NCBI RefSeq assembly: GCF_004785685.1
Contig: NZ_SRPF01000002.1
Coordinates: 62,001 to 126,000 of the forward strand
Length of the DNA: 64,000 nucleotides
Reading direction: 5' to 3'
From: Marinobacter confluentis
GTDB lineage: Bacteria > Pseudomonadota > Gammaproteobacteria > Pseudomonadales > Oleiphilaceae
Part shown: piece after piece, positions 45,715 through 58,241 of the stretch
How the letters are laid out: each line of letters begins with the position of its first letter
How positions within the stretch are numbered: position 1 is the stretch's first letter
Notes under the pieces: model-generated
What the model was told of the DNA's origin: nothing
Seen by the model: the letters and a program-made list of their open reading frames with translations, nothing else
Databases searched by the model: none
Position numbers and translations under genes: made by a program

Positions 45715-47122
45715 CGCCTGCCTCCCGGGTGAGGCCTTTCAACGGTGACCGAAAGGAATCCGGTAGCTCCGTGCTTGGCGCATACCGCCGGGCATCCTCG
45801 AAGATCTTCATCCGGACAAGCCAGTCCGCAAATTCCGGCGCAGGCTTGAGGTCCAGAACACGGCGGGCGTAGAGGGCGTCGTGGAATGAGGTGGTCTGAT
45901 AATTCAGCATGATGTCGTCCGACCCCGGAATGCCCATGATGAAATTACAGCCGGCCACCCCTAACAGAGTAAGCAAGTTGTCCATGTCGTTCTGGTCGGC
46001 TTCCGCGTGGTTGGTGTAGCAGATGTCGCAACCCATGGGCAGGCCAAGCAACTTGCCGCAGAAGTGATCTTCCAGCCCTGCCCGGGTTATTTCCTTGCCA
46101 TCAAACAGATACTCCGGCCCGATAAATCCGACAACCGTGTTAACCAGCAACGGGTCAAAATGCCGGGCCACTGCATAGGCACGGGCTTCACAGGTCTGCT
46201 GATCGAGCCCGTGGTGGGCATTGGCGGACAGCGAGCTCCCCTGCCCCGTCTCGAAATACATCACGTTATTGCCAACCGTGCCCCGCTTAAGGGACAGGGC
46301 CGCGCATCCTGCGCCTCTTTCAGGGTTGCCAGAGTGAATCCGAAACTGGTGTTGGTCGCCTCGGTACCGCCGATGGACTGAAACACCAGATCAACCGGGG
46401 CACCCTGCTCTATGGCTTCCAGCGTGTTGGTTACATGGGTGAGCACGCAGGACTGTGTGGGAATCCCGTATTTCTGGATCACGTCATCCATCAGCTTCAT
46501 CAGCTTGATGGCCTGGTTCACGTTGTCCGTAGCCGGGGTTAATGCCGATGACCGCATCACCACTGCCGTATAGCAGGCCGTCAAGAATGCTTGCGGCGAT
46601 ACCTGACGGGTCGTCCGTAGGGTGATTTGGCTGCAGACGGGTTGAAAGGTGGCCAGGCAGGCCAATGGTGTTCCGGAAGGCGGTGGTAACCTGGCACTTC
46701 TTTGCCACCAGTATCAGATCCTGGTTGCGCATCAGCTTGCTTACCGCTGCCGCCATTTCGGGCGTCAGGCCAGCGCGAATCTGCTCCAGGGTTTGGGCGG
46801 TGGCCAGGTCGCTCAACAGCCAGTTTCGAAAGTCGCCCACTGTAAGGTGGGCAATGGGCGAAAATGCGTTCTGATCATGAGTGTCCAGGATCAGGCGGGT
46901 TACCTCGTCGCTCTCATAGGGAATCAGTGCCTCTGAGAGAAATTCCCTCAGTGGCAATTCTGCAAGACACATCTGGGCAACGACACGCTGTTCCGCCGAC
47001 TCGGCAATGACGCCTGCAAGCCTGTCACCGGACCGAGCGGGCGTCGCCTTTGCCATGAGATCGGCCAGGCTGCTGAAATGCCAGGTATGCGAGCCCAGAC
47101 TGAATCGGTACTTGAACGCCAT
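45707..47122 (-). pseudogene. eutB: Ethanolamine ammonia-lyase large subunit EutB, two compensating frameshifts
   Basis: Translated in three pieces, this covers all of EutB (about 470 residues). Piece 1 (from 47122) runs to GDAVIGINP. Piece 2, in another frame, begins ATDNVNQAIKLM and runs to TLKEAQDA. Piece 3, back in the first frame, continues through VMYFETGQGSS to the normal end. The first shift fits one extra C in the run of four G on the plus strand at 46535-46538. The second fits one missing G near 46298-46304. Every expected segment is otherwise conserved, so it is either a very recent pseudogene or has two sequencing errors. It is followed by intact eutC. The ATG has a GGAG ribosome-binding site. 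Confidence 0.9.
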
Positions 47123-47218
47123 CCGCCTGCTCCTTTTCTCGTCGATACTGCAGCATCCAGCGCAGTCTGGTCAACGCACTGACCCGGGCTTTTTAGTGAC
47201 TTCTGCCCTCAAAGAGAA

Positions 47219-47250
47219 TCAAGGGCTGACTTTTCAGGTCAGCCCTTTTT
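47219..47250 (+). terminator. Hairpin between the giant lipoprotein gene and eutB
   Basis: AAGGGCTGAC (47221-47230) pairs with GTCAGCCCTT (47238-47247) around a seven-base loop, followed by TTT. The T tract favours the plus strand, which has no gene here. On the minus strand it lies just after the lipoprotein stop and probably ends that transcript less perfectly. Confidence 0.6.
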
Positions 47251-47265
47251 GCAGGAACCTATCCG

Positions 47266-50200
47266 TTACTCAACGACGACCTGCCAACCGACACTCGGAG
47301 TTGCGGCGCCAACTCTCTGAACGGTAGTAATCGTTCCTGTCCGGCCCGCAACACTACCCACGATATCTTCATAGGTCAGGACTTTCTCGAACGTTGCCAA
47401 TTCATCAACAACCGTTACTGCAGCAGTGGGACAGAACCCGCCTTGGCCATTGATCTCCCGCACCTCCCCGCTTAACACGATGGCGTCTCCTGCCTTCATC
47501 ACAAACCTTTCCTCTGCATAGCTACCATTGAACGCAAGCGTCGCAAAGTTAGCAAGCCTTATGAATTCGCAGAAAGCTTCCTCAACCAGATCGAAAGAAG
47601 GGTTATTCTGGGCAAACTCCCTGGTATTCACCACAATGTCACCCGGATATCGCTCAGACGGCCCCTGAGCCCTGAATGTCCAGTCAAATTCATTGTCGGC
47701 TCCACCATCCAGTTGCAGATAGGTATAGCGAAGGATGACAGCCGCATCCGGAACAAATGGATCCGTGTTGGCAGTCTCCTCCTGGAGGTCATTGCGATTA
47801 TCGCCATCGGTGTCGGGATCAGTCGGGTCGGTCGGCATCGGGTTCAACGCGCCACGCCGATTTACCTCGTCACCGTCATTTACTCCGTCAAGATCAGTGT
47901 CGGCCAGCAAGGGGTTGGTAAAGAAGGTTTCTGGCGTCGACCGGCCAGGGATCAGCCTGAGAAAACCATCCTGTTCGTCTTTGTCTGATAAGTCGTCATT
48001 ATCGGTATCAGAAAGCAGCGGGTTGGTTCCCAGGCCACCAGTCGAACTCGGAAAATCCAGTACTGGATAAAGCTGTGCCAATTCACTGTATTTCCTGAGG
48101 TCGTTGACTTCCTCAAAATCTGACAGTCCGTCATTATCCGTGTCCTGTCTGTTGGGATCGGTTCGCAGGTCCCTTTCAATCACGTCGGGCAGACCGTCGA
48201 AATCCGTATCAGGCAGGGACGGACTGGACTTGACTGGATATCCCGCGGCTCCATTGACACTGACCATCCATCCCAAGGAATCTTCCTCCCGGTCGGTCAA
48301 CCCATCAAGGTCAGAGTCGATGAAGTCCGAACCGTCGAACTCGGTCGGATTTAACCCTATTCTCAGCTCCTGACCGTCCGCGAAGGTATCCGAGTCGGTA
48401 TCCCGGCGCAGCGGGTCACTGACCAGACCCGGGGTAGCAGGACGAATCCCGTCGTCAAACAAATAACCAGTAGTAACGGCTAGCCCATCAACCACATCGA
48501 TTAAAGGTATGGAGGGGAAACCCTGATTGGGAACGCTGTCAATCACGCCATTCGGGCCTGGAAGAATAATGACACCGCCGGGTGTAATGGGACTGCCTAT
48601 CAACGCCCGTTGAATATCATCGCCGTTCTTGACGGACTCAACGTTCCCGTTACCAGAAATCGATGGCGATCCAGTGACGATCGAAGCGCCTCCATCCACA
48701 ATCGCCAGGCCGGCTTCGAAACCGTCAAGCTCGGTAAAGTCCGAAACGCCGTCCCTGTCGGTATCCCGCTGGGTGGGGTCCGTCGCCGGCGGAATGCTGT
48801 TGATCGATTCATACAGATCGTCCCCAGCCAGACTGGTCGACAGAATATTATCCTCTCCGGGACCCACTACCGCAGTGCCATAGGCGACCTCCGTGCCAAG
48901 TGGTACCAATTGTTCGTCGGTTTCACTGGCTTCGCTCTCAGCGATGCCGTTCCGGCCGGCAATAATGCCGATGGCTTGATCAATACCGACAGCGTCCCGC
49001 TGTAAAAACGCACAGAGAGCGTCGGTGCGGCTGTCGTTCAGTTCACAGTAGCGGCGCAGATCCTGCTCCACCGGATCCAGCAAACCATCGCCGTCAGTAT
49101 CCCTGAAGCGGGGCGAGGAGAACGTCTGCCTCAGATTGCCGCCATCGACCGCAACCCGCCAGCCGACGTTGATTTCAGCAAAATCGCCGAGTCCATCACG
49201 GTCGGTGTCCCGGGAATCCGGAATACCGTCGCAAAAGGGTGCGGGTAATGTGCAGCCTGAGGCCAGATCTGGATCAAAACTCTCCCCGAAACTGGTATTG
49301 ACGTAGTTGTCAGCGCTGCTGTCGGTGGACCCGGACAGAAGCTCGTTGCGGGCAAACAGGCCGTCACCGTCCAGATCCTGCAGGAAGGCCAGAAACAGAT
49401 CGTTGCCCGCTTCAACCAGAATCTCGTTGAAGTCGGCCGCTGCGGGCAGGTTGTCGGCACTCAGAACCACCCAGCCACGATTGAAATCACCGTCCCGCAA
49501 GGTGTTAATTCGCACCAGTTGCTCGGGGCCACTACACGCATTGACCGGTTCAGCAGCCGGGACCAGACACCGGAGGTCGGAATCGTCCACCGCACAGGCG
49601 CAGTCGCTGTCGACCCTACAAATATTGCCCGGTTTATTAGAGGTGACCGAGCAGGTGCGGCTGGTTTCATAGCCACTGAAAAACTCAACGGCATCATCAT
49701 CAAACCGGCCCGTATCCAGTCGTCCGTTTGCACCAGGCCCAATAACCAGGGTTCCCAGACTCAGCCCGGTGGTGCCTCTCGGCACTAACTGGACATCATC
49801 CCCCTCTGCTAGGCTATCGGCACGCTTGTTCAAACCCGCAACAATGCCGTTGGCAATGTCAGGGTTGGTGATAAAATCATCGCCGGCGGGACGGGTGTCC
49901 AGCCAACCGTTCGGGCCCGCAGTAATAACCGTGTCGCCATCAATTTCGGCGACACGGTCGTCACCACCCAGGGCTACCAGGCTGCTGGTGTCCAGAACAC
50001 CGTTGACGCCGGGAGCGATATAATCCAGCGAGGTGTCGTGTCGCGGAATGCCCATAATCTCGGACAGAACGTAGCCCACCGGCAAGCCGATCGGATCACC
50101 GTTGGATGCGAAGCCCCCAAGGTAGCCGCCACCGGCGACCCCGCCATCATCCAGCACGCCACTGGTGGCAACCAGGTAATCTTCCGCCGCGTCGGCATCG

Positions 50201-52473
50201 CCAAAGTCCAGAGTAATACGAGCCGTGCGATCACGGGCCACCTGATTAATGAAGGTATAGGTCCGGCCCAGCTCGTCAGTCACCCGGTAATTGGCGACCC
50301 GGAAGACCAGGCCCGCAGGCTTGCGCATGATGTCTTCAACTAGGTTCGGGAACACCTCCCGGCTGGCAAAAAGAAAGGGCCCACGCTCCGCATTGAAGGC
50401 CCCGAGGCTGACATTCAGCGGCGTACCGGTAATCAGCTCGGAATTCGAAACCAGGGTTGCAACCGGCAGAAAATTATTGCGGGCACCGACCTGTTGAAGC
50501 ACGGTAATTTCAATGTCGCTGACGTTAAAGGGTACGTTGCCGGTATTGAGAATCGAAAGATCAACGTCAATCCGGGCACCGATGACCTCGCGGTTGACGG
50601 TATTGGTGGTGGACAGCTCTGCGCCTTTGGTCAGGGAGTTCTCGTAAACTTCCTGACTTTCCCGTGCCGACTCAGCTTCCGTTCCCTTGGTGTTGGATGC
50701 GCTGTAGCCGCCAGTGACCGTCAGTTCAGCGCCACCTCCAAGCGCTTGTTTATCAGCACCGAAAAAGGTGCCGGTTCCTATGCCAGCCCGGAGTGATGCT
50801 TCCACTCCCCATTCAGTCGTGTCACTGTTTGACCGCGTAAAAGCGGTACTTTCCGCCGTCGCCAGGGTCGTGTTGGAACTCGACTCCTGGGAAATGACTT
50901 CACCGTTCTCATCGGTGAAACTGTAGCGCTCATCAATCTGCAGCCGTACGTTGCCCACGTCAATGCGCAGCTCCGGCAGATCCGCAATCAGTGGGTCCCG
51001 ATTTAACTCAAACAACTCGGCATTATCAGACAGCTGATCGCCGTCGGTATCGGCCAGCAAGGGCGATGTCTTGAGGTCAAAGTGCTCGAAGCCATCCGGC
51101 AGGCCGTCCTGATCCGAATCCTGGGCGAACGGATTGCTGAAAACGGTATTGAGCTCAAAATTGTCATCAAGCCCATCGCCGTCGGTATCGGTGGCTCTCG
51201 GGTTCATTCCGTACTGCAGCTCAATCGAATCGTTAAGTCCGTCACCGTCGGTGTCTGCATTGTCGGGATCACTGGTAATCTGGCGCGTGACGATATCGCC
51301 ATTAGCCAGTTCCACAATCACGGTGTAACCCGCCTGCTCTTCATTGTCGTATAGTCCGTCGCCGTCGGTATCCACCAGGTCAAGGCTGCCAGGTGGAGTG
51401 CCTGCAAACTCTGCTGTGTTGGCGGTCAGTACCACCGTTGTACCGGGGCTGACCTGGATCTGCTGTCCGTACAGGTCGGTAACATTGACTACCGACACCT
51501 GATAGGTCAGCTCGTTCTGGGATCGCGTCGTCAACCTGACGGCCGTTCTATCCAGACTGGTAAATGCGACGTCCACTACCTGAAGAAAGCCCGCCTCGGT
51601 ATTCACATTGGCCTGCACAATGCCATAGCTGGCCGGATCCAGCGCGCTATCAGTCACTGGTTTACTGAACGCGACAACAACGTGGGTATTGTCCACGGAT
51701 CCTGCACTGACTACAGATAACGGATCAGCCACCGCAGACTGTCGGGATAGACCCACGAAGGTCTGCGGGCCACCGTTAATATAAAGCGGCGTTTCATTAA
51801 TCAGGGATACCACCCCGGGCATCTCTACGGTATATCGGACATCGGCCTGTGGTTCGGTGTTGAGCACGACGGTCTCGGAATCGGCGCCCAGAGTGGCGGC
51901 CTGCACGGCCAGCGTAGCGCCGTCCGATGACTTGATCCGATAGGTTTCGAGGAATCCCGCATTAGCCGACACGGGCTCACTGAAACGGATAAGCGTGACA
52001 GTATCACTGAGGGGTTTGACGTCGAGAACCGTCAGCTCTTCACTGGCATTGCCGGTGAAGATGATCGGTTCATCTTCCAGACCGGCAACGTCAAACGTTA
52101 ACGTTCCATTCGGAACCAGTTGTTCGTCCTCTGACGCGATATCGAGTTCAAAGATGACCGACCTGCCATCGGGGGCGGGATAGGAATTCATAACGGGGGC
52201 GTTGTTGCCGTTCGACAGGGTAAAGGTAAAAAGCTCTGCTTTCTCAAGCAGGTCTTGCCCGGCACTCTCCTCGAAAGTGAGCTCGACAAATCGCGGGCTC
52301 AGCGATTCTACCCGACTGACCTTTGGTAACTGTTCCGCAGAAACTTGCACCGATTCATCAGTACCTTGATTGTCATCGCCACTGCCACCGCCGCCACAGG
52401 CCGCGAGAAACAGGGTGGCAAACCATAATGACGACATCTGCAGCCAACGGCCGCCTTTCCTGTGATTGTCCAT
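47266..52473 (-). CDS. Giant thrombospondin type 3 repeat lipoprotein with toxin-like central region
   Basis: A 1735-residue predicted outer-membrane lipoprotein. The lipobox is LAAC followed by Gly near residue 25. Residues 30-360 look like three Ig-like SbsA-type domains (TVTLIRFSEPVSANAG, VVVAFSKPVTDSALDP). Calcium-binding repeats of the DTDGDGLxD type cluster at about 364-490, 1086-1135, 1233, 1355 and 1385-1578. Residues about 505-755 are rich in Ser/Thr, with alternating polar strands (TTLATAESTAFTRSNSDTTE), like ETX/MTX2 or binary-toxin B pore domains. A cysteine-rich insert is at about 941-983. Five copies of a PGxNGxLDT-x-DD motif occur between 818 and 1310. Residues 1585-1735 form a further beta domain. 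I chose ATG 52473, which follows GGGGGC; no function is established. Confidence 0.8.
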   Translation of the reverse strand: MDNHRKGGRWLQMSSLWFATLFLAACGGGGSGDDNQGTDESVQVSAEQLPKVSRVESLSPRFVELTFEESAGQDLLEKAELFTFTLSNGNNAPVMNSYPAPDGRSVIFELDIASEDEQLVPNGTLTFDVAGLEDEPIIFTGNASEELTVLDVKPLSDTVTLIRFSEPVSANAGFLETYRIKSSDGATLAVQAATLGADSETVVLNTEPQADVRYTVEMPGVVSLINETPLYINGGPQTFVGLSRQSAVADPLSVVSAGSVDNTHVVVAFSKPVTDSALDPASYGIVQANVNTEAGFLQVVDVAFTSLDRTAVRLTTRSQNELTYQVSVVNVTDLYGQQIQVSPGTTVVLTANTAEFAGTPPGSLDLVDTDGDGLYDNEEQAGYTVIVELANGDIVTRQITSDPDNADTDGDGLNDSIELQYGMNPRATDTDGDGLDDNFELNTVFSNPFAQDSDQDGLPDGFEHFDLKTSPLLADTDGDQLSDNAELFELNRDPLIADLPELRIDVGNVRLQIDERYSFTDENGEVISQESSSNTTLATAESTAFTRSNSDTTEWGVEASLRAGIGTGTFFGADKQALGGGAELTVTGGYSASNTKGTEAESARESQEVYENSLTKGAELSTTNTVNREVIGARIDVDLSILNTGNVPFNVSDIEITVLQQVGARNNFLPVATLVSNSELITGTPLNVSLGAFNAERGPFLFASREVFPNLVEDIMRKPAGLVFRVANYRVTDELGRTYTFINQVARDRTARITLDFGDADAAEDYLVATSGVLDDGGVAGGGYLGGFASNGDPIGLPVGYVLSEIMGIPRHDTSLDYIAPGVNGVLDTSSLVALGGDDRVAEIDGDTVITAGPNGWLDTRPAGDDFITNPDIANGIVAGLNKRADSLAEGDDVQLVPRGTTGLSLGTLVIGPGANGRLDTGRFDDDAVEFFSGYETSRTCSVTSNKPGNICRVDSDCACAVDDSDLRCLVPAAEPVNACSGPEQLVRINTLRDGDFNRGWVVLSADNLPAAADFNEILVEAGNDLFLAFLQDLDGDGLFARNELLSGSTDSSADNYVNTSFGESFDPDLASGCTLPAPFCDGIPDSRDTDRDGLGDFAEINVGWRVAVDGGNLRQTFSSPRFRDTDGDGLLDPVEQDLRRYCELNDSRTDALCAFLQRDAVGIDQAIGIIAGRNGIAESEASETDEQLVPLGTEVAYGTAVVGPGEDNILSTSLAGDDLYESINSIPPATDPTQRDTDRDGVSDFTELDGFEAGLAIVDGGASIVTGSPSISGNGNVESVKNGDDIQRALIGSPITPGGVIILPGPNGVIDSVPNQGFPSIPLIDVVDGLAVTTGYLFDDGIRPATPGLVSDPLRRDTDSDTFADGQELRIGLNPTEFDGSDFIDSDLDGLTDREEDSLGWMVSVNGAAGYPVKSSPSLPDTDFDGLPDVIERDLRTDPNRQDTDNDGLSDFEEVNDLRKYSELAQLYPVLDFPSSTGGLGTNPLLSDTDNDDLSDKDEQDGFLRLIPGRSTPETFFTNPLLADTDLDGVNDGDEVNRRGALNPMPTDPTDPDTDGDNRNDLQEETANTDPFVPDAAVILRYTYLQLDGGADNEFDWTFRAQGPSERYPGDIVVNTREFAQNNPSFDLVEEAFCEFIRLANFATLAFNGSYAEERFVMKAGDAIVLSGEVREINGQGGFCPTAAVTVVDELATFEKVLTYEDIVGSVAGRTGTITTVQRVGAATPSVGWQVVVE

Positions 52474-52568
52474 AGTGCCCCCGGTATGTTTGGTTATCAT
52501 CACCCGAGCAACCGGTTATCACTGCTCACCACAATGATGATTGGCAACAGGTCAGGCGAAAATTAATA

Positions 52569-52592
52569 CGAAACGTTAATGTTCGAAACGTT
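52569..52592. promoter_or_regulatory. Direct repeat CGAAACGTT in the divergent promoter region
   Basis: CGAAACGTT occurs at 52569-52577 and again at 52584-52592, centre to centre 15 bases, separated by AATGTT. It lies between the giant lipoprotein gene and the divergent response regulator. Paired direct repeats of this spacing suit a dimeric LuxR-type regulator. No match to a known operator is claimed. Confidence 0.4.
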
Positions 52593-52752
52593 GGGATGAG
52601 CATAGGTAATTGGCTTTCCGCCGTCAGTAGCCCAGATGGACTAGTGTCGTGGCGAAATATGATGACAAACCCGTAATAGTCCGTTTGGGTAGTTTTTGCA
52701 TGTATTGGCTCCGCTATACTGTTTAGCAGGCCGACAGGGATGGATTCAGACT

Positions 52753-53355
52753 TTGAAAATACTGGTGTCAGACGATCACGAGTTGATTAGGGATGGCGTC
52801 GCCGCCCTTCTGGGAAGGCTGGAGCCCGGTGCAGACATCTTGCTGGCGACGACCGGTGATGAGGCCATTGCCATTGCCTCAGAACATCAGGATCTGGATC
52901 TTGCGGTTATTGATCTTTCGCTTCCGGGGACCAGCGGCCTTCCAATGGTGTCGAAGCTTTGCGAACTGCTGGCAGATGCGCCGGTTCTGGTTCTGTCAGC
53001 ATCGGCTGACAGGCATCTTATCCTGAAGACGATTGAGTGCGGCGCCTCCGGCTTTGTGTACAAAGCCCTGGGCACCAGGGTGCTGGAACATGCATTACAG
53101 ATGGTTCTGGCCGGAGGTGTGTTCATGCCTCCCCTCCGCGAAAATGAAGACCAGGCCCTGTCAGCGGTCACCCCGCGACAACGTCAGATTCTCGAACTGC
53201 TGGCTCAGGGAAAGTCGAACAAGGAAATCGCGAATACGCTTCATATTTCCGCCAATACCATCAAGAACCATCTCGCCAAACTGTACGAGCATTTCAGGGT
53301 CTCCAACCGGACCCAGGCCGTCATGAAAGCGCAGGAACTGGTATCTGGCCAGTAA
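52753..53355 (+). CDS. LuxR/FixJ-type response regulator
   Basis: A 200-residue two-domain regulator. The receiver domain (LKILVSDDHELIRDG, phospho-acceptor Asp in LAVIDLSLPG, and the conserved lysine in SGFVYKALG) is followed by a LuxR helix-turn-helix from about 138 (LTPRQRQILELLAQGKSNKE, then ANTIKNHLAKLYEHF). I prefer the TTG at 52753 because it starts the receiver domain properly; a TTG at 52696 would add 19 residues. It ends 31 bases from the stop of the TonB receptor gene, facing it. It is the only response regulator in the window and the natural partner of the hybrid kinase, as inference. Confidence 0.9.
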   Translation: MKILVSDDHELIRDGVAALLGRLEPGADILLATTGDEAIAIASEHQDLDLAVIDLSLPGTSGLPMVSKLCELLADAPVLVLSASADRHLILKTIECGASGFVYKALGTRVLEHALQMVLAGGVFMPPLRENEDQALSAVTPRQRQILELLAQGKSNKEIANTLHISANTIKNHLAKLYEHFRVSNRTQAVMKAQELVSGQ

Positions 53356-53386
53356 CTCCGAGAATGTCTACACATACACAATACTG

Positions 53387-55457
53387 CTAATACTGTGCTG
53401 ACACCCTCAGAAGATAACGGGGATCCTGAGCACTCTCGCCACGAATACCCTCCTCGTAACGACTGGCCAGATTCTGGGCAATGCCTTCAACCAGCCAGTG
53501 CTGGCCAAGCTGTTTTGCAATCCGGACATCCAGACGGTGAGTCGACTTTATAGTGGAAGGGCCCCCAAGGGTGGCGTCGCCATTCCATGACATGTCATCA
53601 AGATAATAGTAGACGAGACTGGCATCCAACTGGTGCCCCAGGCTCTGGGATAAAAGCAGGCTCAGCGTCGTATCCGGAACGTGATTTTCCCGGCTGGCAA
53701 GGCCCGTTTCGATAGGGTCATAACGATCTTCGCTTCTGAGGAAAGCAAACTGGAAGCTGAGCTGAGCGCTCTGCCATGGCTCGGTTTTCAACTGGCCCTC
53801 CAGGCCCCAGGTGTCGACACCCACGCGACCTTCGTACCAGACTTCAACCCCGTTATTCAGATAGCCGGGGAACGTCGATGTGGTGTCCGTGGTGCTTCGA
53901 ATCTGGTTATCCAGGCGCTCATAGAACAGACGCAGATCAACGAGCAGAGCGTTATTGAACAGCTGACCGATGTACCCGACATCGATCACATCAAGTTCTT
54001 CCGGCTCCAGACCACCCTGCGAGGAAGTCAGCTGCACCAGCACGCCCCCATCATCGAAATAGAAGGCCTTGTTGAAGTACTCCTCGAAAAGCGTAGGCTT
54101 GCGTTCGGCGTGGCTGTAGGTCAACCGGAGGGTGTGATCTGGCGAGGGAAAGTAGTTGACGCCCACCCGGTAGGAAGCACCAGTATCGTAGAGGTCGCCA
54201 CGCTCAAGCACACCACCGATATTCGCCAGCCACTGCTCCGACAGGGGTATGCTTGCCTGGGCAAACGCCCGGTAGCTATTGTCCCGCTTCCAGCGGTCAG
54301 ACTCGAACGTTTCCGCGCTTTTGATGCTTTCCTGCCGCCCTCCTGCGCCCAGCACCCAGCTCACCGAGCCAGATTCATAATCCCGGTACTGCACCTCCAG
54401 GTCATGGCGCTCCTCTTCATAGGTATACCAGCCGGCCTCAATAGCCTGGTCTGAGCGCCCATCGAATAGCGTTGGTATTGCACCAGGCGGCAAACCGGTT
54501 ATCTCGGAAAGAAGGCCCAGATTTTCCCGGTCATCCTGGTTTGAATACTGCCGGTAAAACTGGACATAAACATCCCGATCGGTATCAAGTGTGCGGGTCC
54601 AGCGAAGCCGCTGCCGGTCGGTCCGGGAATCACGGACGGCATCGGGCTGTGCTATCGGTAAATCGGCATTCACATCAAACTCACCGTAGGTACCCGACAG
54701 ATCAATATCCAGCTCATCGCTATAACCCAGGCCGACCTGACCACGGAAATTTAACGTGCCGAACTGCCAGCCGTCAGAGCGGTCCCGGTTGCCGTCGGTT
54801 TCCTCGAACTTTCCCGTCAAACGGTATTCAAGCGCTCCATCAGCGGCGCCGTATCGCGCTGTCGCTGAACGGGTATTTCGGGACCCCGCAAGACCGCCAG
54901 CATAGACACCTGTGCTTGCAATGGGCTTCCGGGTAATAATGTTGATGGTCGAGGTAAATGCATTGTAGCCGTAGGTGGGCGCCCCGCCGCCTCTGAGCAC
55001 TTCGATGCGCTCGATGTCTTCGAGCGCAACACCGAGAGTTTGCCAATCGACGGTCAGGAAAGAGCTGTAAACGGACGCGCCATCTACCATGACCTCAAGC
55101 CCCCGCTGCAGCAGGTCCGACTGGCCGTGATAAGCAACAAGGTGAGGACTGCCGATGGTGGCGCCCGACACCTGAAATCCGGGCACCAGCCTGAGCAGGT
55201 CGACGATCTGCGTTGCGCCCGATGCGCGAATCATATCCCGATCAATCACCGTCACTGATGCGGCCGCCCGATTCACAGGCTGCATCATTCTGGACACCGT
55301 GATGCCCACCGGAACCTCTGTGAAAAAGTGCGCCTCCGAACCCTGCTCGGTTAAGGATTCTGCCTGCACAGATGTGGGCTTTAGTAGAAAGACAGCTGCG
55401 ACAATGCAGGCCATCCGGAATGGACCGGATAACGCACCGCTGATAATCGATGAGGCC

Positions 55458-55465
<8 letters not shown>
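53387..55465 (-). CDS. TonB-dependent outer-membrane receptor
   Basis: A 692-residue receptor. A signal peptide ends near 36 (VQAES). The plug domain spans about 50-160 (VTVIDRDMIRASGATQIVDLLRLVPGF and IERIEVLRGGGAPTYGYNAFTSTINIIT). A 22-strand barrel follows, ending in an aromatic C-terminus (LLRVSAQY) typical of outer-membrane proteins. There is no N-terminal STN signalling domain, so it does not act through an anti-sigma factor. The substrate is unknown; nearby genes give no siderophore or cobalamin clue. ATG 55465 overlaps the kinase stop, so the receptor is translated with the sensor kinase, which is unusual. Confidence 0.9.

Positions 55466-58237
<2,772 letters not shown>

Positions 58238-58241
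<4 letters not shown>

Noticed and set aside
47123..47265. Possible cobalamin riboswitch ahead of eutB
   Set aside because: The 143-base gap is too short for a full B12 riboswitch and shows only one simple hairpin, with no B12-box-like conserved core.
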